64,000 nucleotides of DNA from Cryptomeria japonica (Eukaryota > Streptophyta > Pinopsida > Cupressales > Cupressaceae): assembly GCF_030272615.1 (NCBI RefSeq), contig NC_081414.1, positions 812,609,069 through 812,673,068 of the forward strand. The letters run 5' to 3'. Every line of letters begins with the position of its first letter. Positions within the stretch are counted from its first letter, which is position 1. This document shows, piece by piece, positions 11,299 to 23,076 of this stretch. Below the pieces are notes generated by a model. It saw only the letters and a program-made list of their open reading frames with translations. It had not been told where the DNA came from and ran no database searches. A program made the position numbers and the translations under genes.

Positions 11299-13530
11299 AC
11301 CCACTTTTCCCACATACAGGAACATTCAAAGAAATAGGCTCTAAGACAACAAGACCAGGTGCCAAAGAAGAACCAACAAACTATAGAGTGGCATCACACT
11401 GTCGAGTCATGGATCATCAAAAGCATTTATGCTCACATGCACGCTAATTACGATGGAAGTAAGAACCACCAACTGAGGTTGTACATGATTCAAGAGCATC
11501 ATGATCCATGGAATAGGCTTCCAAAACCATGTCAGGTGAAGGAGAAGGCCCAACCAATGAAACAGGAGGTGTATCTGGGATAGGCACCACACTTATAGCA
11601 ACTGGTGCCCTACTACACTTCACTCAAGGAGCAGTCAGAGGAATAAAGGGTGCCAATGCAAGTTGTAAAGCATGAGCGAGTGGTGATGAATGAACTTGAG
11701 AAGAATGCTTCCCTTTCTCATAATGGCAGTCAAGGGACATCGGCCATGATTGGGATCTCAAAAGGAGAGCGGGTGGCGTACTTTGACAACATAGGTGTCT
11801 TTCCCTTGTCTGCACTATATGTAGTCATAGGAATAGAAGAAACCACTAGAAGTTGTGCATTCTTAGGCAGACATGGAGGTCTATTTGGGAGAGGAAGCTT
11901 AGCCTTGACCCCCAATGATAAAGAAACATGAAGCACCAATTTCTCCAAGACCAGAATATATAGAGAAGAGGTTGATGCAGGAAGTGAAAATGAAAAGCTA
12001 GGCTACGCTAATCTAGGAGCCAACTCCCCCATCTTATACTGATAGTATGTGTGGTACATCAAATCGCCATGGGGAAGAATGGGCCCCACTAGAGTAGGCC
12101 AAAAATGTTCTACCAACCAAAAAATCCTCATGAACTACCAGGGGTTGATATCTAGTATCCTAGATAACATGCACCGAACCCTCATGGGGAAACTTGAGAC
12201 ATTTATGAATTACTAAAGGTACCACCTCCATGGAAATCAACCAAATAATGCCTAGCTTAGCTCAAAGTAGGTCTGAATCAGGAATGATTGCAAATGTGGA
12301 AGATATAGTCTTAGGCCACACAAGGACCATCAAGGTGATACTACACAAAGGAGGGATAGAAACCTATCATGTGTCCTCAGGGTCATTTGTTACTCATTGT
12401 ACGCAGACCTATGTCATTTATTTATGAAAAGTGTCTCCTCTATAATGACATCGACTCTACATGATGGATCAACGATCGTACTTGTGATAGTTTGACCATT
12501 CAACTTGGCAGGGATGTATAGAGGAGAAGACTCTTCATAATATGGGGCATCTAGAGTGGTGAATGATACAGATACGTCAGACACCTTTCCCTTCTGGCTA
12601 GGAGGCAAGCATATAAGAGTGATATTGATCATGTTCACAAATGGACCATCATTCAAAGAAGGATCCAATGTAGAGATGAAACTTGTCGGATGTGAGGAAA
12701 AGGGATCAATTAGATTTGCAAGTAAATTTTGGTTTTGTCAATGAAATTATTTGACTTATGTTTTTGTGCATCAACTTTGATTGTACCACTGTCTATGTGA
12801 TCCTAGAAAACATGTCAAAGACAATAACATCACTCAGTGTGATGACCAAGAACACAATGGTAGTGACAAAATTTTGATCCATCTTACAAACGTGGATAGG
12901 GTCTACTATTAGACAACTATCTAATCTTAGGAAGGGTAATTAGATTGTCTTTTAACAATCACTACAGTATGCTCAAATAAGAGTCATTCAATTTTGTGAA
13001 GACTCTATTTTGATGCAAACCTTATCCAATAGTTGTCAGAGGGGAAACCACGACATTAGCTATTGCCTTATTCTTCCTAGACCCTTATGTGCATGCACCT
13101 ACAAAGGACCCGTCGTGGGGGTTCGAAGTAGAATCTCCAAACTAAGACATGGTGTGTTGATAGTTTGTAAGCACAAAACACATATTAGAAAATTTTTGAT
13201 ATCGATTGAGAGATAGTTTCTCCCTCAATTTCAGCAACAGATTGCTAACAACATCCTCTATAGAACGCTATTTGGCATGGAAAAGGTGATTTTTGTGGAA
13301 ATTTATTGATATAATGAGATAAAATCGGTGATCTTTTCATTGGGTTTCTATTTACAATGAACAAGGTTAGTGATAGTGACCCTTCTGCCAATGTTAACAT
13401 GAAACTACCTAAGGAAAATTTCCATAACCTGATCAAAGGTGTAGATAGAATGATCTAGTAGAGAGTTATATCATTCTAACATGGTACTCTTAAGGGACTG
13501 TGTGATCTATAAATGATCCTACTTATGAAT
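11299..13530 (-). mobile_element. Relict of an older Tat-like Gypsy element (protease region side)
   Basis: Minus-strand remnant without intact reading frames. The only recognisable part is a protease-like segment at 12668-12414. It probably continues to the right of the LINE at 21709-23690, where a gag fragment lies on the same strand. With the LINE removed, gag and protease sit about 2.2 kb apart, a plausible spacing. The rest of the interval shows no identifiable domain. Confidence 0.5.
12414..12668 (-). pseudogene. Tat-like aspartic protease fragment
   Basis: The 84-residue frame contains PLYIPAKLNGQTITSTIVDP, then SCRVDVI. This matches the strand-loop-strand around the catalytic motif of Tat/Ogre proteases (a VNG segment, then VDPGS, then hydrophobics). 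The catalytic D-S/T-G is replaced by DPS, so it would be inactive. Flanking sequence is too degraded to extend the call. Confidence 0.5.
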
Positions 13531-13547
13531 CACTTAATCAGTTTGTT
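13531..13547. repeat. Left target-site duplication of the LINE
   Basis: CACTTAATCAGTTTGTT is identical to 21692-21708. Flanking bases differ on both sides, so the duplication is exactly 17 bp. Confidence 0.85.
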
Positions 13548-13788
13548 CTGATTAATATGAAAAATAGGTTTTAAGGACCTGAAACCTTTAACAAATTAGC
13601 ATAATATAGTTCATCAAAAAGTATCCAGACCAGCTTTGAAACAACTTACAAAAAGACTGGCAAAAAGGCCAGTAAACCAAACGGATAGCTAAAGAAAGGA
13701 ACAACAAAGTGAAAAAACCAGAAAAAAGACACAGACAAATAGCAACTATAAAGACTTAAGAAGATCAGCTGCCTTATTGACCAGTTGG

Positions 13789-15656
13789 TCATAGTTTGCC
13801 GAAGCAACTTTGAGTTCTTCCATATCCTTGTTTGGCTTCTTCTCCTTCCTTTTGTCCTTTGGTCCTTGTTCTAGGTCCTTGCACTTCTCCCGTACCTTCA
13901 ATGTCAGGTTCCAGCTCCAAGGAATCCTTCTTGTTCTCTAGTTTGCTGATGAGAATTTTGGTATTGCCGGTCGAGGCCTTCAGAATGCTATAGCTTTGTT
14001 CAGCAATACTTTTGAGGTATTTTTCAATTTTGTTGAATTTGTTGTCAGTTTCCGCCATTCTATGGTTTGTAGCATTGTCATTGGTCTTTAACTCTATCAG
14101 TGCCTTCTCAATTTGCTCAAACCTAGGGTTGAAGGAATCTCTGATCTCTTTAGCTCTAGTGATAGTTTTACTCAAATCCTCAACATATTCCGCCATAGAT
14201 TTGCCTTCACCAATACTAATTGTCTCCAGAATTTGGACCTTGTGGTTTAGCTTCTTATTATCCTTCATAGCTTTCTTGTAACTAGTAATTAACTAATCGA
14301 TGGTGTCCACAAAACCTTTCAATCCCTCAATGGGAGGATTTGAAGAGGGGTTTTCTCACTAGATTTGTCCTGTTCATTTTTGGGGACGTCGCCACTAGTG
14401 ATCTTATTGATATTTCCATCAACCCTTTGATCAAAACCCTCCCCTATGATCTCCTCCTCCAATTTCTGGTCGACGATAGGATCGTTTCTCTACACTTTTT
14501 CCTCTAGCTCTATATCATTATCTTCCTGCCTCTTCTATTTGTTCCTTATCTGAATGGAAGTTTTAGTTTTCTTTTTCCCAGGAGACTGGGGTTCATCCTT
14601 CTCAGAATCTTCAGAGACCTTCAGAGAGGAGGAGGAGGTGATCTGGAAAACCTTTTCTTTAGATTTTTTCTCACCCTTCAAGGAGGAGGGCTTGGTACTC
14701 ACCTATTTTCTTTTCTTACCAATTTCAGCTTCAAATTCATTCACACTCTCTTCAGACTCACTCATTGAATCACTTTTTGACTCCTTACCCATAGAAAAAC
14801 TAGAATCTGACCCTTCCTCATCAAACTCAGAGATTGAAGGCTGGGGATGGGCAATTTGGTTGGCTTTTAGATGGTCATAAATTAACACCATAAGACCTTG
14901 ATGCATGGTTGTATCACCCTTAGGGTTCTCTCTATGGGCTTTAATGGTAGCATTCATTGAACACAATAGGAAATATAGAATATTAACTTTTTCATCATAC
15001 CTAAAATGATTAAGCAATACAAAATGATAGCCATACACTTTTGTGAACCTGCCATCCAAGGTAATATAATGCATAATAGCAAGCGAAACCTCCCTCCATG
15101 GCTTAACAAATTCCCTAGGCGGGTAGTAGATTTTACTTATCTTTATGAGGTGCTTCTTCTCCTTTGTCATTTCAGGGTATCACTCAATAGCCTCCTTGCT
15201 CAATTTTTTGTCTCTGTAGTAATTTATTCCTTCCCTGCAAAGACCCGTGACTTGAGCAATTAGGTCTTCATCAATGGAGATTGTTTGATCTCCCATCTTC
15301 AGGGTGCCCTTCCTCTAGTTTTTGCAAAAAAGTTAGTGATTGTGGCGTCCCTCCCATGGAGCCTCTCCATAAACTTCGTAAACCTGCCCTTCTGCAAGAT
15401 GTTCCAAATTACCTCTTTTTTTCCACTCCTTATAGTTACTGGGTTCATAGCAGCATCTATTTCCTCCCATTTTTTCACTTTTCAAAATAGAAGGCCAAGA
15501 GTTGCAGAGAGATATAGGCAAGAAATTTCTCGAAGAAGCCACATATACCCAGAAAGCATGGGAAAAGGTGGCTTTTGTCTTGTAATAAATGGTACTGACA
15601 TTATTATAATTACTTATAGCCCTCCTATTAATTTGTTTCATCGTCATTTTGTCCAT
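13789..15656 (-). pseudogene. ORF3-like frame downstream of LINE ORF2, unknown function
   Basis: It starts (MDKMTMKQ) about 26 nt after the ORF2 stop. An N-terminal globular part includes VYGEAPWEG, then IDEDLIAQVTGLCREGINYY, then PWREVSLAIMHYITLDGRF. This resembles domains seen in unclassified plant transposon proteins, though I cannot name the family with certainty. A serine/glutamate-rich acidic middle (SESEESVNEFEAE) and a coiled-coil, lysine-rich C-terminal part (14268-13789) follow. Several in-frame stops and at least one frame change between 14700 and 14270 break it. It could be a lineage-specific third ORF, a 3' transduction by the LINE, or an unrelated older insertion. The shared target-site duplication favours one of the first two. 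Confidence 0.5.
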
Positions 15657-15681
15657 TTATGATTTTTGGCGTACTATTGTA

Positions 15682-18600
15682 TCAATCCATGAATATGATC
15701 GATCTGACATCATCAAGGAGACCCTCTTCACCCTTCCAGGTAACCATATTATTGTGGTTGACCATCACGTTGGCTGCCCAGTTAGCTAGGCCATTAGCTT
15801 CATGGTAAATGTGGGAAATAAAGCATTTCTCAAAAGTGTTGATGAGATCTTTAGTAGCCTTCATTATGTTATTGATAGTCTATGAAGGCTTAGAAGTTCC
15901 TTTTAGGCACTTAATGATGTTATTTGAATCCCCCTCAATCCATAGATAGAGACAGTTCCATATTTTAGCCAAGAGAGTGCCTTATGAAGTCTTAGAAGTT
16001 CCTTTTAGGCACTTAATGATGTTATTTGAATCCCCCTCAATCCATAGATAGAGACAGTTCCATATTTTAGCTAGGAGAATGCCTTGGAGAGTAGCCATAT
16101 CTTCCACCATGTGATTAGTTTGGCAGCCTATAAGAACATCAATCATTTCCTTACAACTACCATTTTCATCTCTGAGAATTGCACCACATCCCGCAGGGCC
16201 AAGATTGCCTTTGGCAGCTCTGTCAAAGTTGATTTTGAGCCAACCATGAGGGGTAGTGTTCCATCTAGCTTCTAGTCTCTTTCTTTGTTTGGGATAAGTA
16301 CTACCGACACTCTTCAGATTCTAGGAGTTGAAAATGTGAGTTCCCAAGGGGTTGGCAAAAATGCAAGGATCCCCAATGATCCCAATGTTCTCCACAATAG
16401 CCCTTTGAATTTTGTGGAAAACAATAGCCTGGGTGAGAGAAGTGTCCCTAAAGATGTGGTTGTTCCTTTCTTTCCACATCCCCCATAGGATGTGAGGGAG
16501 AGATAGCTGCCACAAAGATCTCAAAGTGGGGTTAGACCAATGATAACTCCAAGAATGGAACAATTCACTAATAGTGTTAGGAAACACCCATTCCATGCAA
16601 AAATTCTTAAGAAATCTTTCCCAAATTGAAATAGTGAAGGAACAGTGGATGGCCAAATGGTCCATAGACTCTTCCTCCTCAAGACATAAAGCACACCTAT
16701 TTGGGAAGGAAAAACCTCTAACCTTAAGATTATCTAAGGTCAAGATTTTGTTTTGAAGGATTGTCTAATAGAAAAAGTTGATCTTAGAGATAAGACCCTT
16801 TATCCAGGCTTTAGACCAAAGGGGATTCTCTAAGGGGGCAGGGGAAAGAATACCATACATTGAAGAGATAGTAATATTGCCTTTGGGTTCATATTTCCAA
16901 ATAAGATAATCTTCTTTATTGTACAACTAGGCAGAAGATAGATGGTTCTTAAGATTGATAAGGTCGAGGTGGATACTTTCAATGTTCTTCCATTTATCAC
17001 CTATCCAATACCCCTCAAATAAGGAGCCAAAGATTCTAATACAGAGGGCAGAAAAAGGGGCCCAATCAGGGATATCAATCAAAGGCTTATCAAGAAGCCA
17101 AGTATCCTCCCAAAATCTAACTTTCCTACCATTACCAACTCTCCATTTCACCCCTTTAGCAATGTTGTCTTTACACTTATAGGCATGATTCTAGATATGG
17201 GACCCATTAATACTGAAATTAGAATTGATGAAAGAGAGAAGAGAAGAAGACAAAAGAGGACACTTACTTCTCCAAATTTTACACCATTCACTATAAGAGT
17301 GGAACAGTCTACAAACCTATCTAGACAAAAGAGATTCATTAAGGGTCCGTATTTTTCTCAGGCCCAGACCACCTTTACTTTTCGATCTGCACACCTTGTC
17401 CCAAGCCACTAAAGTCATTCTTTTCTTTTCCTCAACCCCTGACCAAAGAAAAAAAATTTGAATTTTCTCAATAGCATCAGCATACTTAACTGGAATTCTG
17501 AAGAGGCTAAGGGCATAAATAGGTATGCTTTGAAGGGATTCTTTAAGAATTTAAAGCTTGCCAGCCTATCTTAAAAGAGCACCTTTCCAACCAGCAAGAT
17601 TTCTTTCAAATTTATCCACCAGAGAGCTCCAAAAGGAATCAGGTGGAGTAATGCCTAGGGGGAGACTAAGATAAGCAGTAGGAAGATCATCAATGCGACA
17701 TTCCAGAATTCTGCAAATTTTGTGTTGTCTTCTCTCAAGTGTGTTGATAAAAAACACTTCACTTTTATCCCAGTTGATAAGCTAGCTAGAAGAAGAATTA
17801 AAATTACAAAGGGTGTGCTTCAGAATTTTGGCTTTCGAAATGATTGAGTCCCCCATAACAATGGTATCATCCACAAACTGTTGGTGGGAGAAAACATGAT
17901 CAGCCGAGGAAGATTGGAGACCTTTAAAAATACCTTTACTCACCATACTTTCCATGGACCTACCAAAACATCCAGCCATAATAGCGAAGAGGATAGGGGA
18001 AATGGGGTCCCCTTGCCTCAGACCTCTGGAGGCTTGAAATAAGGAGGAGGGAGATCCATTAGCAAGAACACCAAAGGAGGCAGAGGAGATGAGATACTTG
18101 AAAAGGTCCACACATTTGTTAGAGAAGCCAAAAGCCAAAAGGACCTTCATGAGGAAAGACCAATCAACCCGGTCATAGGCCTTAGAAAGGTCAAGCTTGA
18201 GGATAAAACCTTGTTTCTTAGCCATAACAAGGGAATGGGTATTCTCATGGATAGTTAAGATGGAATCAAGAATTTGTCTTCCTGACATAAAACCATTTTG
18301 TTGGTGAGTAATCAAAGAAGGAAGGACTTTCAGGATTCTAGAAGTTAGGACCTTGGAAATTATCTTATAAAAGAGTTGCATAAGTTGATTGGCTTGAACT
18401 TATCCATGGATTCAACACCTTGAATTTTGGGGATTAAATAAATGAAGGTGCCCTTAATCTCTTTCAGAAGTTTTCTAGCCCCAAAAAACTCTTTGACCCC
18501 ACTGGAGATATCTTTCCCAACAATATCCCAGAATTCTTGGAAGAAGGACATGGGGAAGCCATCAGGTCTAGGGGCTTTGTTACCATCAAAAGAAAAGATA

Positions 18601-19943
18601 ACATTTCTGATCTCCAAGTTCAAACATATTGAAGATACGAAGCCATTCTTCTGCTCATCAATGAGGCAAGGAATGTTCTAAAGGAAAGAAGTTTGAACAT
18701 AAACATGCAGGCTTTGATCCCTACAAAGAAGATCAGTGAAGAATCTTTTGGCCTCATTTCTTATCTCCTCCTCCTTAACCAATTCCCCATTGTCCACCAT
18801 CAGTTTTTTGATCCTATTAGCCACTTTATGTTTAATAGTCGACATATGAAAGAATCTAGTATTCTTATCTCCTTCCTTCAGCCAGATACATCTAGACCTC
18901 TGCTTCCAAAAAACTTCTTCTTTAGCAATGATTTCATGGTATTTTTTGAGGATCTCATTTTCTTCAACAATAGTCACTGTAGAGAATCCATCCTTCTAGA
19001 TTTGGACCTGTATCTTATTGAGGTCTTCTTGAATTTTTCCTTTGGCCTCAAAAATATTCCCAAAGTTGGATTTATTCCAAGTCCTTATATTGTCTTTTAT
19101 ACTTTTGAGTTTCTTCACAACTCTATACATGGCAGTTCCCTCAACTTGAATGTTCCACCATTCTTGAATTTTATGGGTGAGATCCGGATGAAGAGTCCAC
19201 ATTTTTTTGAATCTAAAAGGAATGTTCCTTCTTCTATTTATGGGGTCAGCAAAAAGAGTTATGGGATAGTGGTCAGACCCAACCCAAATGTGAGAAAACA
19301 GAGAATAGAAATAATGTTTGTATCAATCATCATAAATAAGAGCCCTGTCAAGGAGAACTTGAATAAGGTCATTTCCAGCCCTCCTGGTAGTCCAAGTGTA
19401 ATTGCAACCCTGCATTTCTACATCATTCAGAGCATGAGCATTTATAAAATCCATGAGGGCTAGTCTACTTTCCAACTGAGAAGGGCTTCCACCAATTTTT
19501 TCCTCCTCTCTCAAAGGGGTGTTGAAGTCTCCCATGACCAGCCAGCTGAGGTTCTTGAAGTTGTCCCTTATTTTCATAAGTTTTTTCCAAAAAATGGTTC
19601 TAGCTTTCAACGTATTAGGAGCATAAATATTAGTGAGGACCCAAGAGGTTCCATCTTTTAAATGTTCAAATTCAATGCAAGAAAAATTGCTTTCTTGAAT
19701 TAGAACATGACCTTTAACACTATTGAGATTCCAAATAGTTGCAATGCTTCTAGAGGCACCTTCCGAGCTTCCACCACTGATACTCCCAGATTTAAAGAAT
19801 TTCAAAGTTTCAACCTTATCTCTACTCATCTTTATTTCTTGAATAAGAAAAATATCAGGTTTACTATCCCTAATCATATTCCTAATGATACCATGTTTGT
19901 GGGGATTATTGAGTCCCCTAATGTTCCAAGAGACAATCTTCAT
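15682..19943 (-). pseudogene. LINE ORF2: APE endonuclease, reverse transcriptase, zf-RVT, RNase H
   Basis: The endonuclease opens at 19943 (VSWNIRGLNN, then QEIKM, then MGDFNTPLREEE) and runs to about 19300. RT covers about 18650-17560, with LDLSKAYDRVDW, RGLRQGDPISP and the catalytic FVDDTIV. The zf-RVT region lies near 16743-16600 (CALCLEEEESMDHLAIHC). RNase H covers about 16240-15690, including INFD and EGDSNN motifs and an IYHEANGLANWAANVM end. The frame shifts once near 18370, inside RT, and there are several in-frame stops, so it is dead. It nicks target DNA and copies LINE RNA when functional. A 102-bp tandem duplication within RNase H is listed separately. Confidence 0.88.
15881..16084. 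repeat. 102-bp tandem duplication inside LINE RNase H
   Basis: 15881-15982 and 15983-16084 are near-identical. The unit is 34 codons long, so the reading frame is kept. The duplicated peptide includes the WIEGDSNNIIKCLKG segment with one of the RNase H active-site acidic residues. Each copy carries a stop near its end on the minus strand (TAA and TAG). Confidence 0.92.
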
Positions 19944-19983
19944 AATTACTTACCAATTCCTAACAGACTTTATGGTTTGAAGG

Positions 19984-21684
19984 TCATCCTGGGGATGAGG
20001 AGACATACCCAACATCAACTTGAGCAATTCTACTAGAATTCCTTAATTGGGCAGCTGAGGGAGTGGATCCTTTTTTGTTCCTGTATTTTAGAATTTTCCA
20101 ATCTTCTTCTTTCTCAAGAACCGCTTTAGGGTTACTAAGAATTCTATAAATTTCCTCTTCATTTCCCCAATTAGGTGATATGAAATTGTGTGAAGAACTA
20201 TTGACTATTTTAGAAGCTTGGTCTAAATTTGAAAGATTCATACCCAATATAGCACATTTTTGGGCTTCTTGCATATCTGACCTGATCATGAGAGGGGAAG
20301 AGTCGGTATTTTCTTCTTGTGAGCCAGTAATCTCCCCTTCCTCAGATTGTTCAGCTTCCTTTGAATCCTCATCTTTCTGATCCTCTTCATTGGGAGCTTC
20401 CTTACTGGCGAAGGTATCATCGCTTACCATCTCGGTATTTTCTTTAGAAGATTCATTCTGATCCTTTATTTCCTCTATTCGGATCTTCCCTACCAGGGGG
20501 TTGTCTTCTTTCATTTGTTCCTCCCTCTAAGCTTTCTAGGGGGGGAGATTAGAGAAAAAGGCTGAGGAGACCACTTCCTTATTTTCCCCTAGGGGTTCAA
20601 AATAATTGGTATCCACAAGGTCTGTTTCCTTATTTTCTGAGTTTTTTACTTGTCATACCTTTTTATATAGAGCCTTTTTACTTTCTACTAAAGGTTTGGC
20701 TTTCTTGTTCTCCCCTTTAGGCTTGAGAGGAAAATGTTTGGCCCAGTGACCTACTTTCTTGCAGTGAAAGAAAGCAAAGGGGATGGATTTGTATTCAATT
20801 TGTTGTTTCCACGTTCCCAACTTTGACACTATATCTATCTGTTTGGGCATATCTACATTATGGGTGATCCCTACACAAAATATGGCATGAGTGAGCCTCC
20901 TTCTTGAAGTTGTGACTGGATCTATTGAGAGGAGCTCACCAAAAGAGCTTGCTATACCTTAGAAAATGCTTTCTGCCTAATACTCAAGAGGCAAACCTGG
21001 TAACTTAACCCAAATTGGGACTTGCACCAGAAGAGAATCACTCATTTTTAGATTCGGATGCCATTTCTAAAAGACCAGAGCTATCTTTCCAACCAACCAA
21101 GGACTACCATAAAGGATCCTTATTTTATCTTCTTCACATGAAAAGGAAAAGGTGAGGAGTCCTTTGGGTAGAGCCAAAATTTCAACATTAGCTTTCAAAG
21201 CCCATTTCCGTTTGACATAAGCCCTAACAACTTCAATGTTTGGGCATGGTCCCATGAATTTACCCACCAGAGAGTTCGACATACTACTTATGTTATGATC
21301 CAAAACCGAATCAAGGATAGAAATGGTGAACTTACCACTAGTAGGGTCTGATATATTCTTGACAAAAGGCAAGGGGGATTTTTTAGATGGTCTAGTTCCA
21401 AAGAGGGATGACCACTTTCTAGATTCTTTTCCACTCTCCAAAACCACTTCACGTGGGCTGGACCCCCCACTGGACCTCCCCACCATGTTTCCAGAACCCA
21501 CATTCTTCTCTGGCAGAGTATCGTCAGCCTGCAGAATATCTAGAGGCTTGTCCTTCTCCCCCATAGGGCCGGATCCATCGATCTGGCCGCTCCCACCATT
21601 GGAACCAGAGATCTCGCCTTGTAAAGAATTTAAATTTTGAATTCTTCCATTGTCGCCTTCTCCACCTCCACACAAGCTCTCCAT
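19984..21684 (-). pseudogene. LINE ORF1: DUF4283-type RNA-binding protein with degenerate zinc knuckle
   Basis: A single frame from the ATG at 21684 to 19984, interrupted by in-frame stops near 21066, 20990-20960, 20653 and 20530. The first 205 residues include FTISILDSVLDHNISSMSNS, then LVGKFMGPCPNIEVVRAYVK, the N-terminal pattern of DUF4283 in plant L1 ORF1p. A zinc knuckle follows (FHCKKVGHWAKHFP), with its first and last cysteines replaced by F. The C-terminal third is acidic and E/S-rich. ORF1p binds LINE RNA to form the particle used with ORF2p. The 41-nt gap to ORF2 is typical for a bicistronic LINE. Confidence 0.8.
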
Positions 21685-21691
21685 CTTTTTC

Positions 21692-21708
21692 CACTTAATC
21701 AGTTTGTT
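21692..21708. repeat. Right target-site duplication of the LINE
   Basis: CACTTAATCAGTTTGTT, identical to 13531-13547. The LINE ORF1 ATG lies 7 bp inside this end. Confidence 0.85.
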
Positions 21709-23076
21709 AGATTCACCTATGGATCATAGATTTTATTATTTAGACCTCTGATGATTGCATGTGAAAAAGAGCTTAGAAAAGAAGTGTGTGAAGCATAAAG
21801 AGAATAAAGGAGACAAGATTTTGATAATGGAATTCACTAGACTCTAGCTACATCTCTAGATCCGCGCAATTGTGCAATCCATGTCATTAATATGATGCAA
21901 AAGTAATTACACCACTATGGTCCCTCCAAATGCAATTATAAGTCATTAACACCACACTGCATTGACTGGACCTACTTAGCAACATCAAAAATCTCTTCTC
22001 CTAAGGGTTTGAATATTCACGCCCAACATCCACTTTCTATACTGTGGTATCTCCAAGCAACAACTTTATACAACTATTCTCTCCTTCACTCTTCTAGCAA
22101 GAGTAAATTCATTTTCTCCCTCTAAGAGAATTTAATTGCTCCAATGTATCCCAATTGTCCTTTCTCTGATAATTTTATTGACAATTGTCTCTAAGCATTA
22201 TTTTTACAAAGAAATAATACCCCCTTATGTACAACTTTATATGCTAATTAGGGGTTTAACAATATGTTTTCCATATCAACTAAATTAAGCCCTTAACATT
22301 TTAATAGGTGGTCTTATTTAAATTATTATGGATTCCCCTTAATTTGAACCCTTACATCCTTATCATATTTTTCAAGTTTGTTTTACTTGCCAAAAGTGTG
22401 CATAATGCATTGGCTATGAATCCTTTCAAAGGGGACATGGGTCCTTGTTTGTCACTTTTCAACAACAATATCCATAATAAAAACAATATTGCTCACAAAC
22501 TATATCAAATATCATGTGTAGTGCAATGGTAGGAGGTCATCCTTGTTTGTCAAAGGTTAGCATCTCATATCCACAAACCTCCTTTTACCCTTTATATCAC
22601 CATAAGAATGTTTTTAAAATAATGATCACCCCTATTCATTTTTAAAAGGGTGTTTGGTGTGGTGGTAGAGAGAAATAGTTAGAGGGGGGAGGTTGCAGGA
22701 TCAACTCCTCCCAATGAACTTTTAACAAACAACTACTTGGAGAATGACTCAGGGGTGCCATGTGGCACTATTTTATTCACCCATGTTAGTGAAACATGCC
22801 ATCGTCTCATTGGTCCAAGTCATCAATACCACATCACCAATAACTATCAAGCATACTACCATGTCATTTGTATAGATACCACATGTCAAACTCTGATGAT
22901 GCCATGACATCACTATGCCACATCATCACTTGTACTTGGTCACCCTTCTCTTTTTGATAAAATTTGACCAATGATATCTTCTTCATATAGACTCTGTTTG
23001 AGCCCATTCAAGATGTGTTGGAACTATATCAACGAGCTCTTCAATAGGGTGTTATTTTCACCCAATTTGGAGACAA
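21709..23076. other. Noncoding AT-rich interval of the Tat-like relict
   Basis: No credible gene. Short ORFs have no domain and random composition. Two short tracts have some tRNA-like features (see the SINE candidate). Repeated CCACATCA-type words at about 22820-22930 show no regular period. Confidence 0.5.
22655..22712 (+). mobile_element. Possible tRNA-derived SINE remnant (A and B box)
   Basis: GTGTGGTGGTAGAGAG resembles a polymerase III A box, and GGTTGCAGGATCAACTCC about 30 bp later resembles a B box. A weaker pair occurs near 22515-22565. No tail or target-site duplication could be defined, so this is tentative. Confidence 0.3.

Larger units (their letters stand above)
13548..21691 (-). 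mobile_element. L1-type LINE insertion, 8144 bp, with ORF1, ORF2 and a possible ORF3
   Basis: Bounded by a perfect 17-bp target-site duplication, on the minus strand. Only 7 bp separate the right duplication from the ORF1 ATG (21684), so the 5' UTR is missing or truncated. ORF1 has DUF4283-type and zinc-knuckle regions. ORF2 has endonuclease, RT, zf-RVT and RNase H. About 2.1 kb with a further coding-like frame lies between ORF2 and the 3' end. No poly(A) tail is seen at the 3' junction. The insertion splits a minus-strand Tat-like relict. Confidence 0.8.

Noticed and set aside
14554-14880. Plus-strand ORF of 108 codons rich in S/E/F
   Set aside because: Antisense of the acidic, serine-rich middle of the minus-strand ORF3-like frame.
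19323-19943. Endonuclease/exonuclease/phosphatase ORF as a free host nuclease
   Set aside because: It is followed in order by LINE RT, zf-RVT and RNase H and preceded by ORF1, all within one target-site duplication.
22308-22532. Small plus-strand ORF as a host gene
   Set aside because: No domain, ordinary AT-rich composition and no promoter or splice context; it lies inside a transposon relict.
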